From: Clostridia bacterium
GTDB taxonomy: Bacteria; Bacillota; Clostridia; Oscillospirales; RGIG577
Assembly (NCBI GenBank): GCA_017419325.1
Contig: JAFOLN010000132.1
Span: 1-6,084, forward strand
Direction: 5' to 3'
DNA: 6,084 bases
Shown: positions 5,936 to 6,084 of the stretch, piece by piece
Numbering within the stretch: position 1 is the first letter of the stretch
How the letters are laid out: every line of letters starts with the position of its first letter
Translations under genes and position numbers: made by a program
The notes under the pieces: model-generated
What the model saw: the letters and a program-made list of their open reading frames with translations, nothing else
Database searches by the model: none
Told to the model about the DNA's origin: nothing

Positions 5936-6084
5936 CACCATTTCGCCTGCGCTGCAAAAGCTTCGATCCGCAGGATCTGCGTACCAAGCGCCCTGATCCG
6001 CGGATCCGGTGACATGATCCCAATCATCTGAGGTGCAAAAATATAGATCATCACACCGGAAAGTGCCATGATGATCATGCCGAC
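5899..6084 (-). pseudogene. Truncated MATE-family efflux transporter fragment (5' part outside window)
   Basis: Read on the - strand from the window edge, the frame is open for 61 codons to a TAA at 5899-5901. Residues 1-46 look like part of a MATE multidrug/Na+ antiporter: a hydrophobic helix ending FAPQMIGIMSPDP, then IRALGTQILRIEAFA. Intact relatives, as I remember them, continue with a Pro-aromatic-Ala-Ala segment and a GAGDT motif for some 80-100 residues. Here similarity stops near base 5947 and the frame ends 15 residues later. The protein is thus missing its last helices and is probably inactive. Its codons differ from the operon: none of nine Ile codons before the break is AUA, and the Arg codons are CGG or AGG. 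Only a short stretch is visible, so the family call is moderate. The remaining 5' part should lie beyond base 6084. Confidence 0.55.

Overview
The window holds most of one oligopeptide/dipeptide-type ABC importer operon, all on the + strand, followed by a repeat-rich intergenic region and the broken end of an unrelated gene on the - strand. The source looks like a GC-rich member of the Firmicutes, probably Clostridia. The binding protein is a lipoprotein with a Lys/Arg-rich signal peptide, the ribosome sites are strong GGAGG types, AUA and AGA codons are common despite the GC content, and the downstream repeats resemble those I remember from gut Clostridia. This assignment is inference; no rRNA or other taxonomic marker is present.

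Layout. 1-960: DppD/OppD-type ATPase, missing its first few codons at the window edge. 957-1931: DppF/OppF-type ATPase, overlapping the first by ATGA. 1975-3609: family 5 substrate-binding lipoprotein. 3610-3756: structured gap with a 12-bp hairpin and a second long stem-loop ending in six T. 3757-4770: DppB-type permease with a TTG start. 4811-5647: DppC-type permease. 5654-5682: strong intrinsic terminator. 5683-5826: two kinds of hairpin-forming intergenic repeat. 5882-5935: cluster of small palindromes. 5899-6084, - strand: open frame whose first 46 or so codons resemble a MATE-family efflux protein and which then loses similarity, so I call it a pseudogene remnant.

How it works together. 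The lipoprotein captures a peptide-like ligand outside the membrane and hands it to the DppB/DppC channel. The DppD/DppF pair hydrolyses ATP in the cytoplasm to drive import. All five core parts of the transporter are present. The order D-F-A-B-C differs from the textbook A-B-C-D-F order. The structured gap after the binding-protein gene could let that protein be made in excess over the permeases.

I see no new enzyme system, CRISPR array, tRNA, rRNA or complete mobile element. The points most worth a second look are the truncated MATE fragment with codon use unlike the operon, the palindromes at its break, the intercistronic structures, and the intergenic repeats.
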